Below the pieces are notes generated by a model, which was given only the letters and a program-made list of their open reading frames with translations, ran no database searches and was not told the DNA's origin. Source: Eretmocerus hayati (lineage: Eukaryota > Arthropoda > Insecta > Hymenoptera > Aphelinidae). Taken from it: a DNA stretch of 64,000 bases. Both the position numbers and the translations under genes were made by a program. The stretch spans positions 119,878,838 to 119,942,837 of the forward strand of contig CM056744.1 in the NCBI GenBank assembly GCA_029851415.1, given 5' to 3'. Shown here piece after piece: positions 1 through 9,965 of this stretch. Within the stretch, counting starts at the first letter, position 1; the number at the start of each line of letters is the position of its first letter.

Positions 1-387
1 AGACTTTCATATATGTGTAAAGCCGTTCAAGAGCTCGACGTTCGGCCACTTAGGCCAAGTGCGTCGGGGACCAACCTCGGCAGATCGTCTGTCCCCTTGA
101 GAAGCCAGATGTGACGAGGAATGGCAATGGTGAAACGCACTGTAATCTAGCATAGAGTCAAAATTTTGAAGGTCAAACAACCTAGGCACAGCGTGGGCTG
201 ATCGTCTACAAACATCCGAGTCGCGGTCGCATCATGATTCCTAATGTAGCACGCATAATTACAATGAATGTACTCGAATGATTACTTACAAAACAGATAC
301 GTGATCGGAATTGCGGGCAGACGGGATGGATCCAGGCAAGTTACGGAACGATAGCCTGATTTTCGACTTATTGACAAACATGTGAGC
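1..387. other. Left edge, no gene seen
   Basis: Mixed-composition sequence with only short open frames on either strand, none with a recognisable motif. I see no repeat partner elsewhere in the window. It is left unassigned. Confidence 0.5.
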
Positions 388-810
388 AAGTTTCTCTCAA
401 ACCAAAAGCAAATGATTCAAACACAAAATTTCAATTATCACACACAAGACAGCTTATACTCACTCTCAAACTACATCTTGATGGATTTTCAGTATTGAGT
501 GGCAAAATATTAGTTACAGTTGTCAATATTAATGGTTCAAAATTTTTTGAGGGCGTTATTGTTATCAAGTACTTCAACCAAGGATTACATTTTGAAACTT
601 GTTTCAAATATTGGAATTCTTGACGTGCCTCACTCTTGACATGTAAACAAACATGCGAGCCAGTTTGTGGTATGTCTAACTAGTTACACCGCTGTCTCTC
701 AAACTAAAAGTAGGCAATTGAGACCCAGAATTTCAATCACCACATTCTAGACAGCTTATACCCACTTTCAAGTTGCATCTTGACGGATTTGTAGCCATGA
801 GTGGCAAAAT
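388..810. repeat. Old repeat, left half, interrupted by the DIRS element
   Basis: Two diverged direct copies lie about 298 bp apart (near 388-515 and 686-813); both end in the same GAGTGGCAAAATATT string. The part from about 585 to 745 is matched in inverted orientation by about 37666-37835 beyond the giant insertion. The copy at about 499-545 continues through the point where the DIRS element sits at 811, so it serves as an empty-site reference. It is probably a non-autonomous DNA transposon or foldback element; the family was not identified. Confidence 0.6.
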
Positions 811-996
811 ATTGATGATCAAACGAACTTACCTGAAAGTGAAGTTCGATCACAATTATGTTAGTTGTCTCGTCCGAAGAGATCAAATTGTAGTAACGTT
901 AGTTGCAGGCCCAAATCTCTCAGATTTACAGCAAATTTCAGAGTTAAGAAAATTAACGCTCTCCTGTTTTACCCTTTGTTTACCTTTTCATTGAGT
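811..996. repeat. DIRS inverted terminal repeat, left copy
   Basis: Positions about 868-996 match the reverse complement of about 5535-5661. The outer 57 bp (811-867) are specific to this end and are copied, inverted, in the internal complementary region at about 1047-1124. Confidence 0.8.
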
Positions 997-1046
997 TTAG
1001 AGCTTATATAATCGCACTGGGGTAGGGTTCTTCTTCTAGGGTGGGT

Positions 1047-1150
1047 GTTTGATCTCTTCGGACGAGACAACTAACATAATTGTGATCGAACTTCACTTTC
1101 AGGTAAGTTCGTTTGATCATCAATTATATAACGTTGTCTCGTCCTCGAGA
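1047..1150. repeat. DIRS internal complementary region
   Basis: The first part (to about 1124) is the reverse complement of the left terminus. The rest (about 1122-1150) is the reverse complement of the right terminus, including the ATATAACG stretch that the LTR element later interrupted. The two parts meet at a shared ATT. This arrangement is expected to template closure of the element ends during DIRS replication. Confidence 0.8.
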
Positions 1151-1271
1151 TCAAATTGTAGTTGTTCAGAGTAAAGTGCGATTACTTTTTCCGATTGATC
1201 AAATCGAAAATCTCAACACTGTTTTTCAATGTATATATTCATAACGATGAATATTCAACATTTATGAATAT

Positions 1272-2294
1272 TTAACAATTATTTGAACATAATACTGTAG
1301 AGGCAAAGCTTGGTTCAACAATTGGACGATTATAGAACTTCGCAAATACAGTCGAATTTTGAGTCCAACCAGCAGTCTTGCGAATTACATCGATGTTCAA
1401 TCCCTTTTTCTTGGCAGATGAGGTTGATGCATGCCTCGTGCTATGTGCAGTAAAAATAGATGTATCAATTCCACTCTCGGATAAAACAGTTTTGATCCAT
1501 CTGCTTATGGTTTGAGTTTCAGCAACATGATGAGGTCTTCTGTATGTCAGGAATAAAAACTCATTTTTACCACGAATGACTGCTGTTTTGTCCAGATAAG
1601 TTTTGAGTGTGGTGAGAGTACAGAGTGCAGGTTTTTCTTCGAATTTCAATATTTCTAATGACGGTTGAATAGGATTCCGCCCTGAAGTTTTGATCCGATC
1701 ATTGATGAAGATGATGGCTGAATTTGAGCTTACAAACTTGATATTTTCAACTCTAATTTTTGATAGCGTTTGAACCCTCTGTGCAGTGGTAAGAGCCAAT
1801 AATGTTGCCAATTTTTTGGTTAAAACGTCCAGACTCAAGTTTTCTATGGGGAATAATTTTTCCAAAAAGTTGAGGACGGGAGTTGTGTCCCAAGTCAACT
1901 CATACTTTGGCTTTTGCGGTTTCTCAACGGAAGCCCCTTTACAAAACCGTTTGATTTCAGGGTCGTTTCCTACATCTCTTGAAATGATCAAAGAGATTGC
2001 AGATCGATATGAGTTGAGTGTACCGTAGCTCTTGATGTTCTTGAAAACAGATGCCAAAAATTCCAAAATTTGGGGTGTCGTTGCTTCATACAGCGAATAT
2101 TTTTTCTCTACACAAAAATTCCACCACAACTGTAAAGGCTTGGAGTACTGCTTGATTGTTGACAATGCCAGGGAAGACATCATTGTCTTGATTGCATCTT
2201 CGTCAATTCCTTTCCTTAGGTATGCTTCCCTGATAAGATCCCGGCAACCAGGGTAAGTTTCTGCCATAACGGGTGCTTGTTTCTGAAAGGACAT
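1272..2294 (-). CDS. DIRS tyrosine recombinase
   Basis: A 340-residue frame with the catalytic pattern of the phage-integrase/tyrosine recombinase family: an Arg in TTAQRVQTL (about residue 170), the HxxR box in HSTRHAS (about 285), and a late Tyr in KFYNRP near the C-terminus. The N-terminal part looks like the SAM-like core-binding region (SLALSTIKQYSKPLQLW). In DIRS elements this enzyme replaces the DDE integrase and inserts a circular DNA form. The frame overlaps the 3' end of the RT frame by 79 bp, as is common in this group. No stop or frameshift was seen, so it could be functional. Confidence 0.88.
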   Translation of the reverse strand: MSFQKQAPVMAETYPGCRDLIREAYLRKGIDEDAIKTMMSSLALSTIKQYSKPLQLWWNFCVEKKYSLYEATTPQILEFLASVFKNIKSYGTLNSYRSAISLIISRDVGNDPEIKRFCKGASVEKPQKPKYELTWDTTPVLNFLEKLFPIENLSLDVLTKKLATLLALTTAQRVQTLSKIRVENIKFVSSNSAIIFINDRIKTSGRNPIQPSLEILKFEEKPALCTLTTLKTYLDKTAVIRGKNEFLFLTYRRPHHVAETQTISRWIKTVLSESGIDTSIFTAHSTRHASTSSAKKKGLNIDVIRKTAGWTQNSTVFAKFYNRPIVEPSFASTVLCSNNC

Positions 2295-4093
2295 GTGAGC
2301 AGATTGAGTTCTGGTTTGAACTTTATCATATTTGTGCTAAGAAGTTCTTGATATAGTGGAAACCATGCTTGAGACGGCCAAAATGGGACTACAACTATTC
2401 CTTCAGCTTTATCTGTGCGTATCTTCCGTAAAGTTCTCAAAATTAGTGAGAAAGGTGGAAAAGCATAGAAAAATATTCCAGCCCAGGAAATTGTGAAAGC
2501 ATCTATGTTGGAAGCGTATGGATCCGGAAACCACGAAACAAATTCGTCACATTTTGAGTTTATGTTTGAAGCAAATAAATCAACTTCGGGGAATCCAAAC
2601 TGATTCGTAATTTCGAAAAAGGCATAGTTCGCGAGTTCCCATTCTGTATCTTCTGGTAATAATCGTGATTCACGGTCCGCAAAGAAATTCTCTGAAGATT
2701 CAATGTATGATGCGAATATCCAAATGTTCCTTTCTTCGCACCATTGCCAAATTTCTCTGCTGAGTTTCGAGAGTTTTGGAAATTGAATGCTACCCATCTT
2801 ATTCACGTAACTGATGGCGGTTGTATTATCAATTCTCAGTAAGATTTCGCATGACCTGAACTTCTCAGCAAAACATTTTAGTCCGTAGAAGACGGCTTTG
2901 AGCTCGAGGAAATTGATATGGTTCTGTCTTTCATTGCTACTCCACCATCCATGAGTGCTTGTTCCTTTGCAATAAACACCCCAGCCAGTGAGGCATGCAT
3001 CGGAAAATATTTCCAGTGAATATACATTGGATCTTATTGGGTTTATAGCCACTGGGAGTTTCGACCGCCACCAATACAGATCATCAAAAATTTCACTTGT
3101 TAAATAGACTTTCTTTTCATAATTTCCATCGTTCTCCTGAAGAGCTAGAAATTTTACTCTCTCGAAAGCTTTGATGTACAAGTTGGCATACTGTATTGCC
3201 GGACATGCAGCTACTAGAACTCCAATTAGCTGTGCCCAATCTCGGATTTTGCATGACGACAAATCCAAAAATTTTTCGACCATTTTTAGGATTTTTTCTC
3301 GTTTCTCATTCGGCAGACTCAAACTCATATCTTCCGAATTTATCAGAAAACCTAGGTACTTGCAAACCTTAGAAGGTTTCAACTGACATTTTTCAAAGTT
3401 AATTATGAAACCTAATTTTTGTAATAAATTTATAGTTGTAGAGATATATATTGAACACTCGTTCTCAGAGGTAGCTAGAAGCAGGATATCGTCTAGGTAA
3501 ATTACACATTTGATTCCCCTCGATCTCAGGAATTCAATGACAGGTTTCAAAAGTTTTGTGAAGACGAATGGTGAAGTGCAGAGCCCAAACGGTAAACAGT
3601 TGAATTCATACATTGTCCCATTGAAAATGAATCTTAAGTATTTCCTGAATTTTGGGTGGATTGGGACTAAGAAGAAAGCGTCTTTCAAGTCCAAAGTGGC
3701 CATGAAATTTCCTGCTGATAAGAGATGAATGACAGTTTTTCTATCTTCCATCTTGAAATGATTGGGTAAAATGAAATCATTCAGGTTTTTGAGGTTTAAA
3801 ATGAATCTCTTATCTCCATTCGGCTTCTCGCGGAGGAAATATGGAGAAATGAATTGACCTCTTGTGTGAGAACAAACTGAAATAGCTCCTTTCAGGAGGA
3901 GTTCTGATATTGAACATTGGCAACATAATTCTTCCTCAGCTGATAATTTAGGTTCCTTTGGGATGTGATTTTGGATTACTTCACGATAAAAAGGAATTTT
4001 GTATCCTTTGACGTAACCCAGAATCGTTGGATTCGACGTGATCTCTGTCCAGGCCTGGTGGAAGAAACGAAGTCGTCCTGCCGTTTTACTCAC
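2216..4093 (-). CDS. DIRS reverse transcriptase-RNase H with C-terminal methyltransferase-like domain
   Basis: A 625-residue frame. The RT core has YLDD at about residues 199-202, preceded by the LPFGLCTSP box. An RNase H domain follows (FSDACLTGWGVYC, about 370). The C-terminal 100 residues (VDLFAS, then AFPPFSLI and VVPFWPSQAWF) resemble the Dam-like adenine methyltransferase region found after RNase H in DIRS elements. The frame opens on a GTG directly behind the Gag stop, so the real start may depend on readthrough, reinitiation or splicing. It overlaps the recombinase frame at its 3' end. No disabling change was seen. Confidence 0.87.
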   Translation of the reverse strand: MSKTAGRLRFFHQAWTEITSNPTILGYVKGYKIPFYREVIQNHIPKEPKLSAEEELCCQCSISELLLKGAISVCSHTRGQFISPYFLREKPNGDKRFILNLKNLNDFILPNHFKMEDRKTVIHLLSAGNFMATLDLKDAFFLVPIHPKFRKYLRFIFNGTMYEFNCLPFGLCTSPFVFTKLLKPVIEFLRSRGIKCVIYLDDILLLATSENECSIYISTTINLLQKLGFIINFEKCQLKPSKVCKYLGFLINSEDMSLSLPNEKREKILKMVEKFLDLSSCKIRDWAQLIGVLVAACPAIQYANLYIKAFERVKFLALQENDGNYEKKVYLTSEIFDDLYWWRSKLPVAINPIRSNVYSLEIFSDACLTGWGVYCKGTSTHGWWSSNERQNHINFLELKAVFYGLKCFAEKFRSCEILLRIDNTTAISYVNKMGSIQFPKLSKLSREIWQWCEERNIWIFASYIESSENFFADRESRLLPEDTEWELANYAFFEITNQFGFPEVDLFASNINSKCDEFVSWFPDPYASNIDAFTISWAGIFFYAFPPFSLILRTLRKIRTDKAEGIVVVPFWPSQAWFPLYQELLSTNMIKFKPELNLLTCPFRNKHPLWQKLTLVAGILSGKHT

Positions 4094-4095
4094 GT

Positions 4096-5545
4096 TTAGC
4101 GGCGATTGCGGTGAGACACTGGGTAACGAGTCGAACGAGATTTCTGGCTCCCTTCCGACCGACTCGATCTCTGGTTCTGCTGCTGCTTCGGAAGGGACTT
4201 CGAGTTTGAATTCTTGGAGTAATTGTTTCGAGAATTGTTGTTCTTATAAGATTCATTGCGAGATGGATTCTTACGATTCGATCCTGGCTTCGCAAATTCT
4301 TTTCCTGCCTTTTCCAAAGATGCTGCGTGCTTGTATCGCTCGGAAAAATCTTGGCCAAAGAGTAGCGTGTCAATTTTACTCGATTCAGCGACGCTTTTGG
4401 CAGTGAAGTTCAGGCCGAAAGTGAGCTGTGTTCTTCGAGATATTGACATCTGGTGATGAACATCGCTCAACAATCGACCTGCTTCTCCCAAGGTTCCAAT
4501 ATGCTTATCAAAATCAAAAGGCGTATTTCTATCATGCTCGTACAACGACGAGAGGACTGATGCAACAGCAGTGAGTCCCTTCCCAAGCTGACGTTGTACG
4601 GCTTCTTGATAGCTATCCTTCTTCAGAGCGATAGAGGATGCAGCTGATTTGACATCACCGTTTACGACAGGACCTTTCAGAATCGGAAGATTCGCAGGAG
4701 CTGGATAGTTCTTAGACAGTTTGTTTCGTTTCTCCTTATCCAAACCATCTTCAAGGATTTTCTCCCAACGTTTGGAAATCTCAACATTCACATTAGGACC
4801 TTCCGTATCATCGTCTTCGACCTCGCCAAGAAGTGCTGCAATCGACGGATTGACCTCGTTTGATTTCTCATTGTCCCTCGATTCATCGTCGATAATCTCT
4901 TTATCAACAGATTTGCCGTCAGTATCAGCAGCTGCAACCAAAGGAGCTCGAGGCGAATTGTTGTCTGTAAATAAAGGATACATAACCTTGTTATGAATGC
5001 CGATGATGAGTGTTGTTTACACTTCACGAAACCAGATGTGACGTACCTCGCCGGGGACGTTCACCATCTCTATTATGATTCATTGAAGGTTTTTGAGCTG
5101 CATATTTGCAAGCTTTTTCGCGCGACGTTCCTCGCCGGGAACGTTCATCGCTTTCATGACGACGACGGTCGATGTGAGATGATCGGCTTGAGGACGAACT
5201 GCTAATGCTCCTCTCACGATGTCTCCGGTATCCTCGATGTCGGCTACGAGAGCGAGAATTCGAACTATCCCGGTGTCGTCGAGATGATCGGGAACGTGTC
5301 CGTTTTTTATGATCACGATACCTGCGTAGCTCTCGAGCGAGGTTATAGAATTTATCCTCAAGATCAGTGTAGCTTCTGCTACTGCCACGCCTTCCTCTAG
5401 ATCGTGACCTTGATCGTGAGATAATTCTTGATCTGGATCTGGATCTGGATCTCGATCTTGATCTTGATTTGCTCGATGAAGACATTTTTGCGCGAAGGCG
5501 TAGAGACGCGGGCCACAGCAAAAAACGTAATGAAAAGGTAAACAA
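4096..5545 (-). CDS. DIRS Gag-like protein, SR-rich N-terminus, one intron
   Basis: Two frames appear to be joined by an 82-bp intron (5046 down to 4965: donor GTACGT, acceptor TTTATTTACAG). Exon 1 (5545-5047) leaves one base of a codon and exon 2 (4964-4096) supplies two, so the frame closes exactly to about 455 residues. The N-terminal half is a long Arg-Ser dipeptide run, like splicing factors or nucleic-acid-binding tails. The C-terminal half is a helical, Gag-like region ending in a Lys/Arg/Asn/Ser-rich tail. No zinc knuckle was seen. The start at 5545 is the most upstream ATG of the SR frame. Spliceosomal introns in DIRS elements are known. The Gag role is inferred from position. Confidence 0.68.
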
Positions 5546-5661
5546 AGGGTAAAACAGGAGAGCGTTAATTTTCTTAACTCTGAAATTTGCTGTAAATCTG
5601 AGAGATTTGGGCCTGCAACTAACGTTACTACAATTTGATCTCGAGGACGAGACAACGTTAT
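5535..5661. repeat. DIRS inverted terminal repeat, right copy, cut by the LTR insertion
   Basis: This is the reverse complement of about 868-996. It breaks off at 5661, where the giant LTR element begins, and its last 6 bases resume at 37517-37522. Confidence 0.82.
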
Positions 5662-6145
5662 TGTTACGTGTTAAGGGTCCTTCAATCCGTTCTCCGCTGA
5701 GCTCCTGGACGCAGCTAGAGGTTGTGTAAAGGTTCGGTCAATGATCCAGAAGACAAGTGGTAGAATGCAATCGGTGTTTATTCAATAAATAATACAATCC
5801 CGAGAGAGACTATAACTCGTGACTCTACTGATTCTATGATACGACGAGGCCAACACTGGCTGCGAATACTCGTCTTAAATGCGTCTACCGCGATGTGGTC
5901 CGGTCAACGATTCGTAATCGACTGAGACTCTAGAAGCCGCTGTTCAGGCCTTTGTTCCGTATTTATATTCTGCTGCAATCCATATCCCTTCTTGCTTTCT
6001 GCTGACGCCTCGTGAGTCGAGTGCGGGCGTACGTGAGTCAGCTCGAGGCCAATGTCCGCCTCTCGCTTGAGGTCACTCATGACGTACCTGAAGCCTGCAC
6101 ATTCTCTACCGGTCAATGAATCGTTACGGACCTAGTCCCGTAACA
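5662..6145 (-). repeat. 3' LTR
   Basis: 484 bp. Read on the minus strand it begins TGTTACGG and ends CGTAACA. A TATA-like box (ATATAAATA) lies at about 5958-5971 and a poly(A) signal AATAAA at 5777-5782, in the order expected for U3-R-U5. It looks identical to the right copy. Confidence 0.95.
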
Positions 6146-6160
6146 CGTCCGTTGGCCGTG
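6146..6160 (+). promoter_or_regulatory. 15-bp motif, copy 1, abutting the 3' LTR
   Basis: CGTCCGTTGGCCGTG starts on the first base after the LTR. Exact copies occur at 21259-21273 and 23971-23985 in the same orientation. In element sense this is where the polypurine tract is expected, yet the sequence is not purine-rich; a purine-leaning stretch (GGAGAGCAAAAA) lies just upstream of it. The role is unknown. Confidence 0.6.
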
Positions 6161-6629
6161 TTTTTGCTCTCCGGAGCAATCATTAAAACGTACAAAAAGA
6201 AAATGTGAAAATATTTCTGAGTATGTATCCTTTGATTTTAAACGTTATCTTACATATATTTAGACCCGAAAATGAAGTACGATTCATACATTAACATGAC
6301 AGGAAATGCTTATTATCTTCGTATTTGTAAAAATTCCATCTCTTTCCCAAGTCTCTCTCGATTTCTTTTTGACAAATCATAACATTAAGGTAAGTTCCTT
6401 CCAAGAAAAATCTTTTTTTTTTCTCCATGCGTACATATGGGTTGAATTTCGGGGGTCATCGTTTATTATCAACATGAATCTTATCCGCTGGTTGTATATC
6501 ATCCAAACAGTAAGAGCTTTCGTTTCTTCTATTACTATCAATAGTTATTTCATCAGTTGGTTACATATCATCCAAAGGGTGGGAGCTTCCGCTCCTTCCA
6601 TCATCAGCATCGTGTATTCCTTCGGTTGG
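6161..6629 (-). other. Env 3' untranslated region with short repeats
   Basis: No gene was seen. Three imperfect copies of a unit of about 65 bp built around TATCATCCAAA lie between about 6483 and 6670. The last copy supplies the end and stop codon of env. An A-rich stretch follows the LTR-adjacent motif. Confidence 0.55.
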
Positions 6630-8601
6630 TTATATATCATCCAAAGAGTGGGAACTTCCGCTCATTCCTTGGATTGGGAGCATTGGTTGACCCATCGGTC
6701 TTTTTACGATTGCGAATTGATCCAGGTTCGTGAGTCCCATGCTTCTTTCTCCTGGTTGAACTGTGTAAGTAACGGGTTGAATAGTAATGCATTCTGGTTG
6801 TCTCGACCATTCAACCGCTGGTTCGTCCGTCTCTCGTTTGCATGTCCTCTTATCTGAAACTGATCTACCAGTGATTAGACAAGGGAACCCCCCCTGGCAA
6901 AGGACCTTCCATGCTACGACTGCTACCACTGCGATGAGGCATACCGTGCCCCCCGTAAGCGTTAATGTATTTTGTAAAGCCTCGAACTTCTTAGACATAA
7001 CTCTGAGTTGACTCATTCCTCGTGCCTTGTTAATAATTTCTTTCAAGTTTTCTCCTTTCTCTAGGGATCTCACGGGCGATTTGCCGCGGAGTTGGATGTT
7101 TGGTACCATTTCTAATTCTACTGCCGGGTTGCCTACTTCATGCGCCTTGTTCCCGTGAAGTATCGACGATAGGTCTATTTGGGTTCCATTAAATAGGCTG
7201 GTCTCTGAAAATGTCGTAATTTGGCGTGACGCCACTAATCTTACATTCTCTGTCCTAGCCCAACAGCCTGGGAACAGCCGAAGCGTGCCCATGCCCTGTA
7301 ACGTCAACTTTCGATTCGTGCCTTGCTCGCAATTGATATACATCTTTTCGGACTCTTTCGTTGAATAAACCCACGTATTCTCGCTCTGGAGTTTCGCCCA
7401 GAATGTTTCCTGCAGTTTTGCTACTTTGAATTCGCAATTAGATAAATTACTGATTTTCCTCCCGGCGATGAGTTTGATTTCGCATGGTGAAAATTCGTCT
7501 ATGTTTCTGACTGGCTCTGTATCCTGACAAACGTAATTCTTCTTAAGGCGTTTGCATTTGCTCAAAGTTTCCGTTGCGATTGGTATATAGCTTTCCGTTT
7601 CCGTGTTCAACGCCGCGTACTCTGCGTCGGGCCATATGTATACGAATATCGAGCTATTACTCTGTTTGACCGGGATAGGGGTAGCCTTATAGAGATCGTA
7701 CTCAGTATGACTTAATAATGGGAATTGGATATAGTAAATAAGGTATGGGTACGAGAACCGGATTGATAAGCTCGCTATTCCTAAGATATCCAGGAAAGAT
7801 TCCGCTCCGTCTGTCTCGGGGAACTTGGCGTCTAACATGGTTTGCGCAATCGTTGACTTTGTTTTTTCGAATACCGCTGGTGGCATAAAGCGTGGGTGCG
7901 GCATACCTCTGTATGCAAACATTACCGCGTTAGTTATTAATTCTGTGTCTAGTTCGTATTGCGTGACGCATCCACTGTATGTCTCCAAGGCTATGAATAA
8001 GTCCCTGAAATCGTCTTCGCGCTTCTCCGCCTGGCTTAGCTTGGTTACCATTGCATCTAGCTTTCCCAGCTCGTTCTGGACGTCTCCGAACTGGTTGTAT
8101 ATGATTTCGGTTTGATTAGCTATCAGACTCGCGAGCTGACCTGTGTGGTTATTATTCTGCTGGATTAGGTCCTTAAGCTCAATTTCAGAGTCCTCGTCTA
8201 GGTTACCGAACAGAATTTTGTCGATTTTCCCGATGATTGGGAACCAAGATCGTTTTGCTCTGCTCTGCGTGGTGCTTGACGTTGTACCCTGTATCATTCC
8301 CGCCAATCTATTCACGCTTCTTTGCGTCTCTTGCGTCCTTGCTCCCAGTAATCGAATTTCTTCCTCGTAAGGGCATGCTAAGAGCTGCCACTTTTTGAAT
8401 AGTTCATCACATTTGTTTTTGAGCTCCGTAAACGTAGAATCAAGATTAGTCCCGTGTGAGAGGTACGGTTGTAAGTCGATTTTCTGCACAACTTTCCACG
8501 ATACTCTGGATGTGTATAACCGTTCCAGCTTTTCCGTGATTAGTCCCGGATTCTGATGTATCGGACGTGTCTCCATATCTCCATCCCTATAACCCGCAAT
8601 C
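6630..8601 (-). CDS. env: Env: fusion-protein-like envelope glycoprotein
   Basis: The 648-residue frame from ATG at 8576 resembles the F-type fusion proteins shared by errantiviruses and baculoviruses. A furin-type site RAKR sits at residues 106-109 and is followed at once by a fusion-peptide-like stretch containing FGNLDEDS. A Cys-rich ectodomain, one membrane span (about 535-558, TVCLIAVVAVVAW) and a cytoplasmic tail of about 90 residues follow. The frame is open upstream of the ATG to 8601, where ATTCTCATTGCAG forms a 3' splice site, so the mature N-terminus and signal peptide probably come from an upstream exon, as in spliced errantiviral env mRNAs. I could not place that exon. No internal stop was seen. 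Confidence 0.88.
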
Positions 8602-9055
8602 CTGCAATGAGAATTTGTTGAAGTTGCGTTACGGGTGTGTGACGTTATATCCCGGGGAGAGTGCTGTTCTGATCGCGAACTACCCGTTGTCGATAACCAC
8701 GAGATTCTTGCGTAGTCGACTGCTGGTCAAGTGTTGGACCCTGTACCGTATGTAATATACCGATAGTTCTAATGATACGTATTCAAGACTTACTATATTC
8801 GCGAGAGTTGAATGGGTGTTTTATTTCGTATGGTTTTTTCTTTGATTTCTGCTGGTATGCCAACTTTCCTCTTTGGACAGTGTCTTTGCGCTTATGTTCT
8901 TTATGCGAGAGTTTTTGCCGCGGGCCTGCAGTTGCATCTCGAATAGCCAAGAATCGGAGTCCACGGTCAGTTTGTCCGTGTGCAACAGAAAACAGAAATA
9001 TGTTCTCGTAAGTAGTCTCGTTTCTACTGACTTTCTCTACTGAGCGGACGAATAA

Positions 9056-9373
9056 ATGTCAATCCTTCGTTCTAGGCTGACTCATATTATCCTATACATT
9101 TTCTTATATTTGATTGGGCGTATGATTTGTAATCGGCTCCGCCTTCGGTACCATATCCGGCCTGTCGCAGTGGTACGTCCTATTAGGCGGGCCATTGAGC
9201 CCATGCCTGATTTTGATGCTATCGTGAGTACCAATCTTATGATGTGGTTTGCCAATTTCTGACATAGGTCAATTAATCATTTCTCTTTTTCCTGCTTCTA
9301 GTTGATGCAGCTTCAACCTTTTATTGCTAGCCGGCAGGTTCATTTCCAGCCTGATGGCTTCTACCTGCGCTAA
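9056..9373 (+). CDS. Small predicted membrane protein, one intron
   Basis: Exons 9056-9223 and 9302-9373 flank a 78-bp intron (GTGAGT ... CCTGCTTCTAG) and join in phase 0 to give 79 residues. An N-terminal hydrophobic segment (HIILYIFLYLIGRMI) is followed by an Arg-rich region and a short tail, suggesting a single-pass membrane or anchored protein. It is transcribed against the element, between env and the next cargo gene. A poly(A) signal AATAAA lies at 9666-9671. The intron length matches neighbouring plus-strand genes, which supports the model. No family was recognised, and a longer transcript with an upstream exon (donor GTAAGT near 9009) is possible. Confidence 0.5.
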
Positions 9374-9965
9374 TCTTTTTGTTAGTTCCTGAATAGCCGA
9401 CGATGACTTTCCCCGCCGTTATCTCATGGTTCCTATGTTAGTATATTTGTTCCCCGATCTCGACTGTCATGGTTTCTACTTAATGGAAGCCTTACTTGTT
9501 ACGGATTCTCGTATAGCGAATTATGATTGGGTATACCCCTACACCTCCTGTTTTTATTCCCCCTTTTTTTTGTTTTCCTAATTCTGACCTTAACTTTAGT
9601 GCATATGTAATATTAGGTGGTTCGACAAAATCTAGTTACAGAGTGATACATTCGTTTATCTATCTAATAAAATATAGCCGTAGTTTGCAAGAAACGTTTC
9701 GTATACTTGAGAGTGTCTAATTATTCGAGCGCTGTGTGCGTTGTCTCGGTCATCCGATCCTTTCTATCATGAGATACCCCGGAAATTTCCTTGGCTGTGT
9801 AAACTCGATGGTGGAGCTGGCGCGTAGATAATTTTCTTGCAGTCTTGCAAAAAAATAAGAGACCTTTATGTCCGGGACTTATCGTCCCCGCTCTAGTCTG
9901 CTCTTGGCAGTTGTAAAACTAACTCGCTCAGTTTTGAGAGGAATTTACTCCAAAACAATATTAAG

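Noticed and set aside
24..189. Short minus-strand frame at the left edge
   Set aside because: No motif, no repeat or gene context.
5024..5545. SR-rich frame as a host splicing factor
   Set aside because: It lies inside the DIRS element, ends at a splice donor and joins the next DIRS frame in phase.
5904..6116. 70-codon minus-strand frame, repeated at 37271-37483
   Set aside because: It lies wholly inside the LTR and is present only because the LTR is duplicated; no domain.
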